NCBI GenBank assembly: GCA_903837255.1
Contig: CAILTZ010000017.1
Coordinates: 1-12,881, forward strand
From: an uncultured Pirellula sp.
GTDB lineage: Bacteria; Planctomycetota; Planctomycetia; Pirellulales; Pirellulaceae
Length of the DNA: 12,881 nucleotides
Direction: 5' to 3'
A model generated the notes under the pieces. That model searched no databases and was not told the DNA's origin. It saw only the letters and a list, made by a program, of their open reading frames with translations. The number at the start of each line of letters is the position of its first letter. Position 1 is the stretch's first letter. This document shows positions 1 through 6,746 of this stretch, piece after piece. The translations under genes and the position numbers were made by a program.

Positions 1-1395
1 GACCGTGGCGATGGCTTTGGACTCCTCCAACGAAACCGTATCTAACAACCGATCGACCGCACGAGCCTGCTCGTGCCGCAAGTCCTCCTTGGAGTGATCC
101 AAGTGTGTGCTAAAGAATCGGATCGTTCCAAGCTGGCTCGGAATGGTCGCCTCCAAAACAATCCGCTGCTCACGCATCGAACCGTTGGATTGCTGCTCGT
201 TGGGAAGCTTGTGCACAACGCTATGCTTGATCGGCCATCGGCTTAAGACAGCTTGGCCATACTCCCCGCCATCAAAATCGATCGCCTTGCCAAACACTCC
301 GTAGTAGCCGGTGAGTTTTTCAAGCTCCTGCGTTTGAGCCGTGCGCTCGCTCCTGCCACAACCTTGATCGACCTCCTGCAAGGCGACAATGTCCGCATCT
401 GATTCCCGAATCACCTTGGCAATCCGATCTAGCGATAGTTTTTCATCGACGCCGCGTCCGTGGTGGATGTTGTAACTCAAGACTTTCAGAACGTTGCTTG
501 AAGAAGCTGGCCTGAGGACTGCGGTCACTGGGAAATGATCCGAGGGGGTTCGGCCTTCGCGTGCCGTTCGATCGATCCGTGCCAATCGAACTTGGAAATC
601 CTCCGTGCAAGCGATCCAATCGATCCGAGTGCCTGTGGTCTTGCTCGCATCGAACGATGAAAAAGTTCCTTCGTCGGCCCCCGGGTGCGGATGGATGGCC
701 CGGAAAGTATCTAATAACTTGCGATCGGCAGAATCGTCAAACAGGGCGCGATAAGGTTCCTCGGTAGGGGCGGCGTTGAAGTCCCCGGTGAGAATCCAGC
801 GAGCATCGCTACCGAGTTTTTCCAGTTGGCTTCGAATCAGCCGGCAGCTTTCGAGCCGGGCTTGTTGGCCTTTGTGGTCCAGGTGCGCGTTGACAAAAAG
901 GATCGGTTTGGAGCCTGGTGACTGGAGGTCTTTGAGTTTCACCCAGCTGGCGATCCTCGGCAGTGCGGCGTCCCATCCTTTGCTGCCGACTTTATCAGGC
1001 GTTTGGCTGAGCCAAACGTGGCCTTGGTCGATCGCCTCGAAGCGATCTTTGCGATAAAACAGAGCCGCCATCTCCCCGGCTAGTTTGCCATCGTCACGGC
1101 CGGCGGCAACCACGCCGTAGCCCGGGAACGACTCGGCTAAAAAGTCCCGTTGGCTTGCCAGGGTTTCTTGGGTTCCGAGCAGATCCGGGTCGAAGTTGCG
1201 GATGGTCTGGGCCAGGAATTCTTTCCGCAACTCCCAGCGATTGATGCCATCGTTGGCGGTCCCATAGCGGATGTTGAAGCTCATGACGCGCACCGGCTGG
1301 GTCGATTGCGCCGAGGTGATTGGTGAACTGGCCAATCCTAGTATGAGACTGGCGATAACAAGAATCGCGAATCGGATCACAGTGCGTTTGAACAT
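1..1395 (-). CDS. Secreted protein with two tandem endonuclease/exonuclease/phosphatase (EEP) domains, C-terminus cut by window edge
   Basis: The frame is open from an ATG at 1395 to base 1, giving 465 residues with no stop, so the C-terminus lies outside the window. Residues 1-30 form a signal peptide (basic start, hydrophobic 8-22, Ala-rich end SAQ). EEP domain 1 spans about 36-296: MSFNIRYG (Asn41), TQE (Glu77), HLDH (His171), GDFNA (Asp205, Asn207) and SDHFPV (Asp286, His287), all the catalytic and metal-binding motifs of the DNase I/exonuclease III/sphingomyelinase superfamily. Domain 2 begins near 303: LSYNIHHGRG (Asn309), LQEVD (Glu341), THLDH (His431); its GDFN and SDH motifs would lie past the edge. 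The family performs Mg-dependent phosphodiester or phosphomonoester cleavage; the substrate (nucleic acid, inositol phosphate, phospholipid) cannot be told. No Shine-Dalgarno is visible before the ATG. The gene is divergent from the ATPase remnant. Confidence 0.9.
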   Translation of the reverse strand, partial: MFKRTVIRFAILVIASLILGLASSPITSAQSTQPVRVMSFNIRYGTANDGINRWELRKEFLAQTIRNFDPDLLGTQETLASQRDFLAESFPGYGVVAAGRDDGKLAGEMAALFYRKDRFEAIDQGHVWLSQTPDKVGSKGWDAALPRIASWVKLKDLQSPGSKPILFVNAHLDHKGQQARLESCRLIRSQLEKLGSDARWILTGDFNAAPTEEPYRALFDDSADRKLLDTFRAIHPHPGADEGTFSSFDASKTTGTRIDWIACTEDFQVRLARIDRTAREGRTPSDHFPVTAVLRPASSSNVLKVLSYNIHHGRGVDEKLSLDRIAKVIRESDADIVALQEVDQGCGRSERTAQTQELEKLTGYYGVFGKAIDFDGGEYGQAVLSRWPIKHSVVHKLPNEQQSNGSMREQRIVLEATIPSQLGTIRFFSTHLDHSKEDLRHEQARAVDRLLDTVSLEESKAIATV

Positions 1396-1630
1396 GGCGG
1401 TTGGTCTGCTGGGAAGAGCTGAAGCTCGGTCATGAAGAGGGTCTTTACGAGCAGTTTATCTCGATCACCAAACTCTAGCAACAAACGGTCTAGATCGGAA
1501 TTCCATGAAGATTTCGCGTTTTGAACTCAAAAGCATGACTAGCCAAATATGCTATTGAGGTTGTATCATTGGCTGAGAAATCCATGTGCATACGATTGGC
1601 GGGTTGCGATTGGCAGGTGGGGGAAGTGAA

Positions 1631-2011
1631 ATGAAGTTTATTGGTAGAACCACCGAGCTTGCACAGATACATGCAGCGTCCAAAACAGGTGAAGCTAGCT
1701 TGAACGTCGTTTACGGAAGACGACGGGTTGGAAAAACCACGCTGATCGAAAAAGCTTTCTCCGAGACCCGAGTGCTCAAGTTTGAAGGGATTGAGGGAAA
1801 ACCAGAGGTGTACCAAGTCGACTTGTTGTACCAACGAGCCGACAAAGTCTTCACCGTGTGTGAGATCAAATATCAAGATGCACCGGTGGGTGTCGAAGCA
1901 ATCGAGGATGCTGAAAAGAAAATTCAATCTCTACCAATTACTCCCAGAGGGTCACTCACTCGCAGCCGTCCAGTCCAGAAGGTCCTTATCAGCTCCTCGG
2001 GGGCATCCTGA
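1631..2011 (+). pseudogene. Internally deleted remnant of a COG1672-type AAA ATPase with C-terminal PD-(D/E)XK-like (DUF234-type) domain
   Basis: This 126-codon open frame starts at the ATG at 1631, preceded by a G-rich stretch (GTGGGGGAAG). Residues 1-55 match the N-terminus of archaeal-type ATPases: MKFIGRTTEL, then the Walker A GRRRVGKTT at 29-37. After FEGIEGKPE (about 51-59) the sequence jumps to a C-terminal segment, YQVDLLYQRADKV...CEIKY (61-81), with Asp64, Glu78 and Lys80 like a PD-(D/E)XK site. It then reads VQKVLISSSGAS and stops, where relatives continue about 20 residues. Full-length members run about 450-500 residues, so Walker B, the sensors and the winged helix are missing. 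I infer one in-frame deletion plus loss of the tail. The function of intact members is uncertain; they are often mobile or accessory. An in-frame start upstream at 1586 is possible but has no homology. The 3' end overlaps the convergent membrane-protein gene by 23 bp. It could still be expressed as a small protein. Confidence 0.7.
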
Positions 2012-2627
2012 GATGATCTGCGTCTGAAAATTTGGGGACCAGCATCAAAATCGCCCAGATCATCCCGCAACCCAAAAGCAATATCGCCCCGCTGACGATG
2101 CCTACTGCCAACCATCCACCCGGCTGATTGGGGTCCAAGAACGGATAGGGGTACCAACCGGTAATCGCACCTCGCCCAAGCGAAAAGAAAAGAAATGTCA
2201 GAGGATAGGCAAGCCACCACAGGGATCGACGATAACTAGGCCGAGCAGCCGGCGGGAACGCAACCCATTCGAATAGGATCCATAGCGGCATGATCAAATG
2301 GTGCATGCCATCGGCAAAAGGGTGAACGATCTCTTTGACAATCGGTAACTGCGACAAGAGCACGGCATAGACCAGTCCCGTGATCCCCATGTACAAAACA
2401 ATCGCTCCGCGAAACGCCGCTCGCTTGCCCTGGCTGATCCCCAACCCACCCAACGCTTCGATCACCAACACACCTACCGCAATGAGATTGGCTTGGATCG
2501 TGAAAAAACTCAGGAATGGTCCAATCTGAAAATCAGCTTTGGAAATCAAATAATTGGCCTGAACAAATACGGCAACCACCGATAAGCAGGCCAGGATCAA
2601 GCGGACTGCGTTGAAGGCAAGCGGCAT
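1989..2627 (-). CDS. Pr6Pr-family (FAR-17a/AIG1-like) six-helix membrane protein
   Basis: This 212-residue protein has six hydrophobic segments, at about 5-27, 36-58, 73-94, 108-124, 134-151 and 172-198, so it sits in the cytoplasmic membrane. Sequence marks of the Pr6Pr group are FFTIQAN (41-47), HHLIMPLW (109-116) and the late loop RGAITGWYPYPFLD (152-165). Bacterial members have no established function; distant eukaryotic relatives (AIG1/ADTRP) are threonine hydrolases of fatty-acid esters of hydroxy fatty acids, using a Thr and a His, and Thr43 with His109/His110 would be candidates here, which is inference only. The ATG at 2627 directly follows the TAG of the hydrolase gene with no spacer. 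An AAAGG inside the hydrolase's last codons lies 9 bases upstream, so the two are very probably co-transcribed and translationally coupled. The 3' end runs into the convergent ATPase remnant. Confidence 0.85.
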   Translation of the reverse strand: MPLAFNAVRLILACLSVVAVFVQANYLISKADFQIGPFLSFFTIQANLIAVGVLVIEALGGLGISQGKRAAFRGAIVLYMGITGLVYAVLLSQLPIVKEIVHPFADGMHHLIMPLWILFEWVAFPPAARPSYRRSLWWLAYPLTFLFFSLGRGAITGWYPYPFLDPNQPGGWLAVGIVSGAILLLGCGMIWAILMLVPKFSDADHLRMPPRS

Positions 2628-4217
2628 CTATTTCAACCTTTGATCGAAGAACGCAAACACATCATCCAAGGCCGCTTGGACGATCACCATGTGCTCGACA
2701 TCTGGGTATTCTCGGTACTCGACTTGGCAACCGATCCGCTGAAGCTGTTGGCTGAGCGACTTTGCCCCTTTCTTGCCAAAATCCCGATCCCCAGCCGCCA
2801 CATAAAACGGAACCTTGCGAAGCGCCTCGGTATCGCGAACTCCGCCCCCTCCACCCAATGCCGCTACGATTCGGATCGATTCCGGATGCTTGCTGACCTG
2901 CGTCATGGCTTGGGCCGCTCCCATCGAATGCCCAACGAGCATCACTCGATTGGGATCCACAGGCAAGTATTCCGATAAGGCATCGACGATCTGTTGTGCA
3001 TCCAAACCCAAACCGGTCATGGTCTGTCGGGGCGAGACAACAATCCACTGGCGATCTCGACCAAGCTCTACAAGGCGGCCAGCACCATAGGTTTGAAAGA
3101 ACATGTTCTCGCTCCCACCCGCCCCATGCAAAGCGATCAGCACCGGTAGCTTCTTGTCAGAAAGCTTCGAGTCATACGCGGGCACTTCGATCCGGACGAC
3201 CTGCGTCGATCGCCCTTGGCTCAGTTGCATCCACTTCCAGCCGGCCTTGCGCATCCAAAGCTCAAAGGACCCATTGGCTCGTTCCCCTGGAGCCGATGGC
3301 TCAGTGATCTGTTCAAAGTCGTTAAGAAGTTTGTTCCAAGGTAGATCGATCTCGAAGGCAGTCCCTTTGCGACCCCGCGCAATCTCACGCGCCAAAAATC
3401 TAGCGGTGCTCTTAGCCGTCTGGCCTGCTGGCGGATTAGAAGCTTCAGCCCCCGACGCCGTGCTTGAGTCCTTGCGATTCGATTCCGCCCAGGCCTCCAT
3501 CTTCGCCAAACGCTCCTCGGGGCGATCGACCAAGGAGATTGAGGGACAGATCCAATCGAACTTGCCTGGATCCGATCCCAAGCCATGCGCTGTTAGCACA
3601 TAGTCACCAGCAGGCAATCCACGAAAATCGACTTCAAGCGTTTCCTCGGGGACAACCTCCAACGTCTTGCTCATCAACGGAGCTTGGCCAGAGTCAGACA
3701 GCATGTCCTTGGCCGGTGAGTCGTTCCAAGGCCATACCTTGAGCACCAGCGAAGTCTTGTTCGCGTCGAGCTGATGGTCGTAGAAAACCCCGGCGCGACA
3801 CCGAAGGATCGGGTCGTTGAGGTCCAGCAAGGTCCCATCGACATCCAGCTTCCAGCGAAGGTTTTGAAGACTCTGGGCTTGCTCGGCCCCCTGGACTCCG
3901 GTGACTTGCAACCAAGCCTCATCGAGCGACTTGCCGGCACGGCTCAGCTGCAGGCTGAAAAAACTCTGCACAGCCTGTTCCATCGAAGGGGTGCATTTGG
4001 CCCGAAGCTCCCCGGAGGCCTGCTGCCAAGCCCGTTCGAATCGCTCGAGTCGGCGACCGAGCTGGTAGCGGTCGGGGGCTCCCTGACCAAAGCCCTGGTC
4101 CGTTAAAAACACCCAGGCAAGGGCCAGCAGAGCCACCACTCTTTGGACATTTAGTTTGCGATCTAAAGGAGCTATTTTTTCCACTGTTGACCCCGTGTTT
4201 TGAAAGCGTCCAGCCAT
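2628..4217 (-). CDS. Secreted alpha/beta hydrolase (esterase/prolyl-oligopeptidase-like, dienelactone hydrolase fold)
   Basis: From the ATG at 4217 this encodes 529 residues. A hydrophobic segment at about 25-40 preceded by Arg/Lys and followed by GFGQG is a signal peptide. Residues 45-340 are a planctomycete-type N-terminal region without a recognised domain; it contains a short beta-rich stretch (LEVDFRGLPAGDYVLTAHG) like a carbohydrate-binding or Ig-like module. The catalytic domain is about 340-529: oxyanion motif HGAGG (364-368), nucleophile elbow GHSMG with Ser431, acid Asp477 or Asp479 in AAGDRDF, and His509 in DVEHMVIV. This resembles polyhydroxybutyrate depolymerase/acetyl xylan esterase-type enzymes, so an exported ester or peptide hydrolase is likely; the substrate is unknown. 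A GTG at 4184, with GGGG before it, is a plausible alternative start that gives a tighter signal peptide. The frame stays open to an ATG at 4388, but that extension crosses the opposite gene's start and has no signal character. First gene of a two-gene operon. Confidence 0.88.
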   Translation of the reverse strand: MAGRFQNTGSTVEKIAPLDRKLNVQRVVALLALAWVFLTDQGFGQGAPDRYQLGRRLERFERAWQQASGELRAKCTPSMEQAVQSFFSLQLSRAGKSLDEAWLQVTGVQGAEQAQSLQNLRWKLDVDGTLLDLNDPILRCRAGVFYDHQLDANKTSLVLKVWPWNDSPAKDMLSDSGQAPLMSKTLEVVPEETLEVDFRGLPAGDYVLTAHGLGSDPGKFDWICPSISLVDRPEERLAKMEAWAESNRKDSSTASGAEASNPPAGQTAKSTARFLAREIARGRKGTAFEIDLPWNKLLNDFEQITEPSAPGERANGSFELWMRKAGWKWMQLSQGRSTQVVRIEVPAYDSKLSDKKLPVLIALHGAGGSENMFFQTYGAGRLVELGRDRQWIVVSPRQTMTGLGLDAQQIVDALSEYLPVDPNRVMLVGHSMGAAQAMTQVSKHPESIRIVAALGGGGGVRDTEALRKVPFYVAAGDRDFGKKGAKSLSQQLQRIGCQVEYREYPDVEHMVIVQAALDDVFAFFDQRLK

Positions 4218-4218
4218 A

Positions 4219-4242
4219 ATCTGTCGGGAAATCTGCCGGGAA
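4219..4242. repeat. Tandem 12-bp direct repeat in divergent promoter region
   Basis: ATCTGTCGGGAA (4219-4230) is followed without a gap by ATCTGCCGGGAA (4231-4242), 11 of 12 bases identical. A GGGAATTCC palindrome overlaps its end. It lies just upstream of the hydrolase ATG on the minus strand, in the 147-bp gap between divergent genes, so it could be a pair of regulator half-sites. The function is inferred from position only. Confidence 0.45.
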
Positions 4243-4264
4243 TTCCTTCCCAGTCCCCATGTGT

Positions 4265-4301
4265 CCCGGATACTATAGAGATCACACACACTATATCCGG
4301 G
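4265..4301. promoter_or_regulatory. Inverted repeat CCCGGATA-N21-TATCCGGG in divergent promoter region
   Basis: CCCGGATA (4265-4272) and TATCCGGG (4294-4301) are perfect 8-bp inverted repeats. Near-symmetry continues inward through ACTATAG and CACTATA, making AT-rich cores that resemble -10 elements on both strands. The left ends are 21 bp of spacer plus 8 bp apart, about three helical turns, which suits a dimeric regulator or a hairpin in the leader of the plus-strand gene. It sits 63 bp before the dockerin protein's ATG and 47 bp before the hydrolase's ATG. No -35 element is convincing. Confidence 0.4.
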
Positions 4302-4351
4302 CATTGTACTGGATTTGCAAAGTCCAAAGTCTATGAGCAAAGCCGTCCATC

Positions 4352-4357
4352 GGAGGG
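4352..4357 (+). promoter_or_regulatory. Ribosome binding site GGAGGG fixing the dockerin-protein start
   Basis: GGAGGG ends 7 bases before the ATG at 4365. The open frame extends upstream to 4200, and this site is what selects 4365 as the start, which also puts the LEDRRLL motif at residues 16-22 as expected for the family. Confidence 0.7.
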
Positions 4358-4364
4358 TTTGTGC

Positions 4365-6599
4365 ATGAAGTACCGCATGAAGTATCATCGATGTCTGCTA
4401 GTCGACCATCTAGAAGACCGACGCTTACTGGCAGGTCTGGATGTCAGCGTATTTGACGACCCACTTTCGGCACGCATGGCCAGCCCATCGAGCATCCCTG
4501 CTGCCCATCGGGTTGTGTATTTGGATCTCAACGCCGACGGGACTCAGCAGGCCCTCGAGCCTATGAGCATCTCGGACATTGACGGCATCGCTCGTTTCCG
4601 AAATATCGATCCTGGTACGTATTTGGTTCGATTGCTTGGCTCTTCGAAATCGCAACTTCAAACCACCGACACAGAGCCTGCCCCGGCAGGCTCATGGATA
4701 GGGAATGTCGGTGCGTCGCGTGCGCTGGTTTGGCAATCGGACACGGTGGGTTGGTTTGCTTCGAGCCAATCGGTCATTGAACTCGATATTGAACGAGGGG
4801 TGATCCAAAATCAACTCGCTATGCCGGGCCGGATCCTATCGGCTGCGATGGAGAATCAAACCCGAGGAACAGCGCTAGTCGCCGAGTCGAATTTGCAGAC
4901 TGAACTAATCGGTTTCGATCTGCAGCTAGGTGAAATCCAGCGATTCAATCATTTCGACGGATCGACTCAATCTCCCTTGCCGAGTTCAGGCGTCGATAAG
5001 GAGCTTCTGAGCATCGGTAATACGACTTTCCTGAGGCGATCGACTGACCAGGGAGACTCGCTCTTGCGGATCCCCTCTCGCGAAACTTGGCAGGCCAATC
5101 CCAGCCTCGATTTGATTCTCAGCGGCATATCGGCCAACGCGCAACTTCAGCCCATCGGGAGCCAGGGTTTGCTCATCAGCGAATCGCTCGCCGATGGTTC
5201 GCGAATCACCCTGCTGAAATACGATGGAGTGTCGTTCGAGCTCATCGCCGAAAGGAGTTTCGATTCCTCTGTCCGTATCTCCAGTTCCAGCCCGCAGTCC
5301 AATAGCTTTGCGGTCGAAACCTCCCTTGGCATCGAGATTCTGTCGGCTAGCTCTGGGCTACCGACCACTCTGGTGCTCGATCAAGCGACCGGGCCGACGC
5401 TCATCGATACGAGTCGTGGGCTTCTTTGGTCGTTGTCCAAAGCAAATACCTCTAGGTTGATAGGATGGACGATTACCGAAGGCTTGAAAGCCTTCGACGT
5501 TCTTTTTGCCGATGCGGGTACCAAGTCCAATGCGACTCGAACCCAGTTCTCTCTCGGGCACTTAAGCGATACTCTCATCGGGCTCCGCGACGGACAAGTC
5601 TATCGGCATTCACTGAGCATGGCTCGGGGAAGTGTCGCTCAGATTGTCGACCAAGTCATCGAGCAGGTTGCTATCGGAATTCGGAGTCGCGGCCAGAACA
5701 GTCCGCCGGTACTCGGCCAGTTGCCTGACGTGCGGGCTACCGAAGACACGCCCGCGGCGATAAAAACCTCCGATTGGACCCAGGCAACCAGCGATAGCGA
5801 TGGCGATCCGGTCTATTTCATCCTAGTGCGTGAAGGCCAACTAGGTACCGTGTCCTGGAATACCAGTACCGGCGGTGTCTTCTTACCGAAGTCCGACGCC
5901 AACGGCCAGGATCAAATCGTCGTACAAGCTTACGATGGTCGTGGATGGTCTACTCCGCAAACGGTCGGGATCCAAATACAGGCGGTCAATGATGCACCGC
6001 AAGGCCTCTTATTCAGCGGTGTTTTGGCGATCCCTGAGAAACGACCAGGCTACGTGCTAGGAAACCTTGCCGTCATGGATCCGGATGCCAATGAAGTTTT
6101 CGACTACTCAGTTTCCGATCCTCGCTTTGAAGTCGTCGGCAATACGCTTAAGGTAACCGATTCGGCCGTGATCCCTTACCAAGCACCCGGTTGGATCGAC
6201 TTGCGATTCCTAGCCCGCTCGCGGACCAACGGGGATACCATCGAACGCCCTGAACGGATCTTCATCGTCAAAGACCCAACGCCGTTCCACAACGACAGCA
6301 CTCCCGAAGACGTCGATGGGGACGGGCGTATCACGCCGCTGGATCCTTTGGTGATTATCAACTACATCAACAGCAATGGATCAGGCCGCATAAGACCTCC
6401 CGGAGAGGGGGAGGCCCATATCGATTTGGATGTCGACGGTGACGGACAGGTCTCGCCGCTGGATATCTTGATTGTCATCAACGCTTTGAACCAACCTTCT
6501 GGGGGTGCCGAGGGGGAAAACAATCCTGGCAGCCAAGCCGGTTCCCCTCCACCGAGCGACATCGAGGACCCTTTGGGGCTGAAAAAACCTCGACGCTAA
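4365..6599 (+). CDS. Extracellular planctomycete protein: LEPRxLL-type N-terminus, SdrD_B-like, cadherin-like repeats and dockerin-type EF-hand pair
   Basis: The protein has 744 residues. Residues 1-24 end in VDHLEDRRLLAG, a variant of the planctomycete LEPRxLL motif found at the start of large surface proteins, in place of a classic signal peptide. Residues 48-92 (VVYLDLNADGTQQ...FRNIDPGTYLVRLL) look like an SdrD B-type/Cna B-like fold. About 95-440 is beta-rich with propeller-like repetition and no firm family. About 445-545 is a cadherin-like/VCBS module (TEDTPAAI... ending AVNDAP), and 550-640 is probably a second one. Residues 649-710 form a type I dockerin-like pair: DVDGDGRITPLD and DVDGDGQVSPLD, each with Asp/Asn at calcium positions 1, 3 and 5 and a following helix. 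The tail is Pro/Gly-rich and basic. The likely role is calcium-dependent adhesion or surface assembly; no enzyme site is seen. Transcribed divergently from the hydrolase operon. Confidence 0.88.
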   Translation: MKYRMKYHRCLLVDHLEDRRLLAGLDVSVFDDPLSARMASPSSIPAAHRVVYLDLNADGTQQALEPMSISDIDGIARFRNIDPGTYLVRLLGSSKSQLQTTDTEPAPAGSWIGNVGASRALVWQSDTVGWFASSQSVIELDIERGVIQNQLAMPGRILSAAMENQTRGTALVAESNLQTELIGFDLQLGEIQRFNHFDGSTQSPLPSSGVDKELLSIGNTTFLRRSTDQGDSLLRIPSRETWQANPSLDLILSGISANAQLQPIGSQGLLISESLADGSRITLLKYDGVSFELIAERSFDSSVRISSSSPQSNSFAVETSLGIEILSASSGLPTTLVLDQATGPTLIDTSRGLLWSLSKANTSRLIGWTITEGLKAFDVLFADAGTKSNATRTQFSLGHLSDTLIGLRDGQVYRHSLSMARGSVAQIVDQVIEQVAIGIRSRGQNSPPVLGQLPDVRATEDTPAAIKTSDWTQATSDSDGDPVYFILVREGQLGTVSWNTSTGGVFLPKSDANGQDQIVVQAYDGRGWSTPQTVGIQIQAVNDAPQGLLFSGVLAIPEKRPGYVLGNLAVMDPDANEVFDYSVSDPRFEVVGNTLKVTDSAVIPYQAPGWIDLRFLARSRTNGDTIERPERIFIVKDPTPFHNDSTPEDVDGDGRITPLDPLVIINYINSNGSGRIRPPGEGEAHIDLDVDGDGQVSPLDILIVINALNQPSGGAEGENNPGSQAGSPPPSDIEDPLGLKKPRR

Positions 6600-6655
6600 C
6601 CACCGAAATCGCCGTTGCTCGATCGCTAAAAAATCTTGAAATCCCGATCAACACA

Positions 6656-6686
6656 ACCCAGAAAATGAAGTTTTCGTTAACTGGGT
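6656..6686. promoter_or_regulatory. Inverted repeat upstream of the response regulator
   Basis: ACCCAG (6656-6661) and CTGGGT (6681-6686) are inverted. Inside them, GAAAA (6661-6665) and TTTTC (6671-6675) form a second nested pair around TGAAG. The element overlaps the proposed -35 region of the regulator gene, so it could be an operator (possibly autoregulatory) or a weak terminator of the preceding gene, though no T-run follows. Confidence 0.35.
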
Positions 6687-6706
6687 GGTTTCTGTTTTGT
6701 TAGACT
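6677..6706 (+). promoter_or_regulatory. Possible sigma70-like promoter of the response regulator
   Basis: TTAACT (6677-6682) and TAGACT (6701-6706) are separated by 18 bases, about 40 bp before the ATG at 6747. Both hexamers are imperfect. The GGAGGA at 6737-6742 is the ribosome binding site. Confidence 0.25.
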
Positions 6707-6746
6707 GGTGCGAAAGAGTTTCCGGTCGATTGCGGCGGAGGATTGA

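Noticed and set aside
1521..1553. TTGAAC and TATGCT as a promoter for the ATPase remnant
   Set aside because: The spacer is 21 bases, too long for a usual sigma70 promoter, and the remnant start is 78 bp further on.
1490..1927. 145-codon minus-strand frame over the ATPase remnant
   Set aside because: It is the antisense of a region with clear protein homology on the plus strand, and its own sequence is rich in Cys, Phe and Ser with no recognisable domain.
4200..4364. Upstream extension of the dockerin-protein frame to an ATG at 4200
   Set aside because: No ribosome site there, and it would move the N-terminal LEDRRLL motif from residue 16 to residue 71; GGAGGG before 4365 decides the start.
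4218..4388. Upstream extension of the hydrolase frame to an ATG at 4388
   Set aside because: It would bury the signal peptide 80 residues inside the protein and overlap the divergent gene's start; 4217 or 4184 is more sensible.
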